64,000 nt of DNA from Candidatus Hydrogenedentota bacterium. GTDB lineage: Bacteria > Hydrogenedentota > Hydrogenedentia > Hydrogenedentales > JAJRTN01. Shown in pieces: positions 60,831-64,000 of this stretch; position 1 is the stretch's first letter, and the number at the start of each line of letters is the position of its first letter. A program made the translations under genes and the position numbers. The DNA lies in the NCBI GenBank assembly GCA_024278275.1, contig JAJRTN010000043.1, positions 37,221 through 101,220 on the forward strand. Reading direction: 5' to 3'. Below the pieces are notes generated by a model. That model saw only the letters and a list, made by a program, of their open reading frames with translations. It did not search any database and was not told the DNA's origin.

Positions 60831-61937
60831 ATGGCCATTGATTTCTCAAGACAGCGTTGGGAAAAGACCAGGGAAACCTACGCCGCCTGGTGGCGCGGTG
60901 ACTTGGGACGCCCCATCTTCCCCGTCGTATTGTCGGGCAGGGAGGTTGATCGCGCCGTGCCGGAAGCGCCCTTGTTATCCCAGGCAACGTGTACGGATCT
61001 CTCCATTCCCGCGGAAGCAGTGATCGACCGGATCGATTACGAACTTTCCGGAAAGGTGTACCTGGGCGACGCTTTCCCATGGTTTTCCTTCGGCTGCTTC
61101 GGGCCGGGCGTGGCCGCCGCTTTTCTCGGCGCCGATATCGAAAACTCCACCGGAAACGTGTGGTTCATCGCCAAGGAAGAGTGCCCTATTGCCGATCTTC
61201 ACTTCGAGTACGATCCCGACAACAAGTGGTTGGGCCGGATCCGGGCGCTTCTCGAGGCGGGCATGGCCCGGTGGCAGGGGCAGGTGCTGATGGGTATGGC
61301 GGACTTGGGCGGGACGCTCGATATCCTCTCCACATTCAGACCGGGCGAACGGCTCCTGTTGGACATACTCACCGAACCCGACGAGGTGAATCGCCTGGTC
61401 TGGGAACTGCATGACCTTTGGCGGCGCTTTTTCGAGGAGCTCGACGGTGTGTGCCGGGCGGGAAGCCCGGGATACGCAGCCTGGGACGGGCTCTTCAGCG
61501 ATCAGCCCTTCTATATGCTGCAATGCGACATCGCCTACATGATGGGACCGGACATGGTCGCCGACTTCGTTCTGCCCGAGTTGGCGGCCACCTGCAAGTG
61601 GCTGTCCCGCTCCTTTTATCACCTGGACGGAACGGGACAGCTTCCCCATGTGAACCACCTGTTAAACATCGACGATCTCCACGGCATTCAGTGGGTCGCC
61701 GGGGCGCAGGAAGCCGGCAGAGGACACGAGCCGTGGCTGGACCTTTATCGAAGGATTCATGACGCTGGAAAGAAAATTGAGTTGGTGGGCTTCAACGGTT
61801 TCGACGAACTAAACCGCGTTATTGAGGCCATTGACGGCGATGCCGGGACGCTGGCGCAGTTTTGCGTGGAGGACACCGTGGAGCGGGTCGGCTACTATGA
61901 ACAAAACTTGCCAAAATGGGGCATCCCCGTGTCATAG
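60831..61937 (+). CDS. Uroporphyrinogen-decarboxylase-like protein of a sugar locus
   Basis: Seen: 368 residues. ATG at 60831 with GGGAG nine bases upstream. The fold pattern fits the URO-D/cobalamin methyltransferase superfamily TIM barrel: VLMGMADLGGTLDILSTFRP, ERLLLDILTEPDEVNRLVWE, AWDGLFSDQPFYMLQCDIAY, LPHVNHLLNIDDLHGIQWVA (His/Asp rich), then KIELVGFNGFDELNRVIEAI. Known: URO-D decarboxylates uroporphyrinogen III, whereas relatives such as MtaA/MtbA move methyl groups to coenzymes. No heme pathway genes are nearby; it sits between a sugar importer and a beta-galactosidase. Inference: an accessory step on the imported sugar, perhaps handling a methyl group; unproven. Confidence 0.7.
   Translation: MAIDFSRQRWEKTRETYAAWWRGDLGRPIFPVVLSGREVDRAVPEAPLLSQATCTDLSIPAEAVIDRIDYELSGKVYLGDAFPWFSFGCFGPGVAAAFLGADIENSTGNVWFIAKEECPIADLHFEYDPDNKWLGRIRALLEAGMARWQGQVLMGMADLGGTLDILSTFRPGERLLLDILTEPDEVNRLVWELHDLWRRFFEELDGVCRAGSPGYAAWDGLFSDQPFYMLQCDIAYMMGPDMVADFVLPELAATCKWLSRSFYHLDGTGQLPHVNHLLNIDDLHGIQWVAGAQEAGRGHEPWLDLYRRIHDAGKKIELVGFNGFDELNRVIEAIDGDAGTLAQFCVEDTVERVGYYEQNLPKWGIPVS

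Positions 61938-64000
<2,063 letters not shown>

Overview
The window reads as a GC-rich chromosome fragment from a Gram-negative-type bacterium with an outer membrane. The beta-barrel protein, the lipoproteins, an AsmA-like protein and a PEP-CTERM protein all point that way. A Glu-Gly repeat linker joined to a hydrophobic, arginine-ended C-terminal sorting tail, together with a uroporphyrinogen-decarboxylase-like sugar locus, several sulfotransferases and a Ser/Thr kinase, fits a Candidatus Hydrogenedentota or related planctomycete/PVC-type organism. That placement is inference from protein style; no 16S or ribosomal gene is present.

Layout. (1) 1-6240: the end of a Ser/Thr kinase fused to a GspE/MshE N-terminal domain (minus strand), a FecR-like/arginine-rich secreted protein with an acidic-aromatic lipoprotein (plus strand), and a lone MEMO1/AmrB-type protein. 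(2) 6551-11256, minus strand: a tightly overlapped glycan operon with a carbamoyltransferase, two family 4 glycosyltransferases and a PIG-L deacetylase. The second glycosyltransferase carries an in-frame TAA early in the gene. (3) 11727-14140: a small ribbon-helix-helix-type protein with its own promoter and palindrome, and an FG-GAP propeller protein. (4) 14508-28231, minus strand: the centrepiece. It holds five multiheme c-type cytochromes (43 candidate heme-binding motifs), an outer-membrane beta-barrel, two NHL propeller proteins, two output-less HAMP-like membrane proteins, a cysteine-less thioredoxin-fold/TPR protein and an Rrf2 regulator. It looks like a porin-cytochrome conduit for extracellular electron transfer. 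Two of its cytochrome genes share a nearly identical upstream motif at almost the same distance from the start codon.

(5) 28435-34068: three secreted or surface proteins (CBM9-like, discoidin-like, PEP-CTERM) with good sigma70-type promoters, separated by repeat-rich spacers. (6) 34029-46295: tRNA-Ser(GGA) with a near-consensus promoter, a family 9 glycosyltransferase, two glycoside-hydrolase-like proteins, an AsmA-like protein, a sulfotransferase frameshifted at a nine-G tract, and a beta-helix lipoprotein. (7) 46395-52430: a polysaccharide locus with two more sulfotransferases, a family 2 glycosyltransferase, an O-antigen polymerase/ligase-like protein and a flippase, suggesting a sulfated surface polysaccharide. 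(8) 52499-64000: a sugar-utilisation locus with a GH38 alpha-mannosidase, a putative glycosidase, a sugar ABC transporter (binding lipoprotein and two permeases, no ATPase), a uroporphyrinogen-decarboxylase-like protein and a GH2 beta-galactosidase. The last gene is cut at its 3' end by an IS5-family element that runs off the window.

No rRNA or CRISPR array was seen. Dispersed hairpin repeats are common in the spacers.
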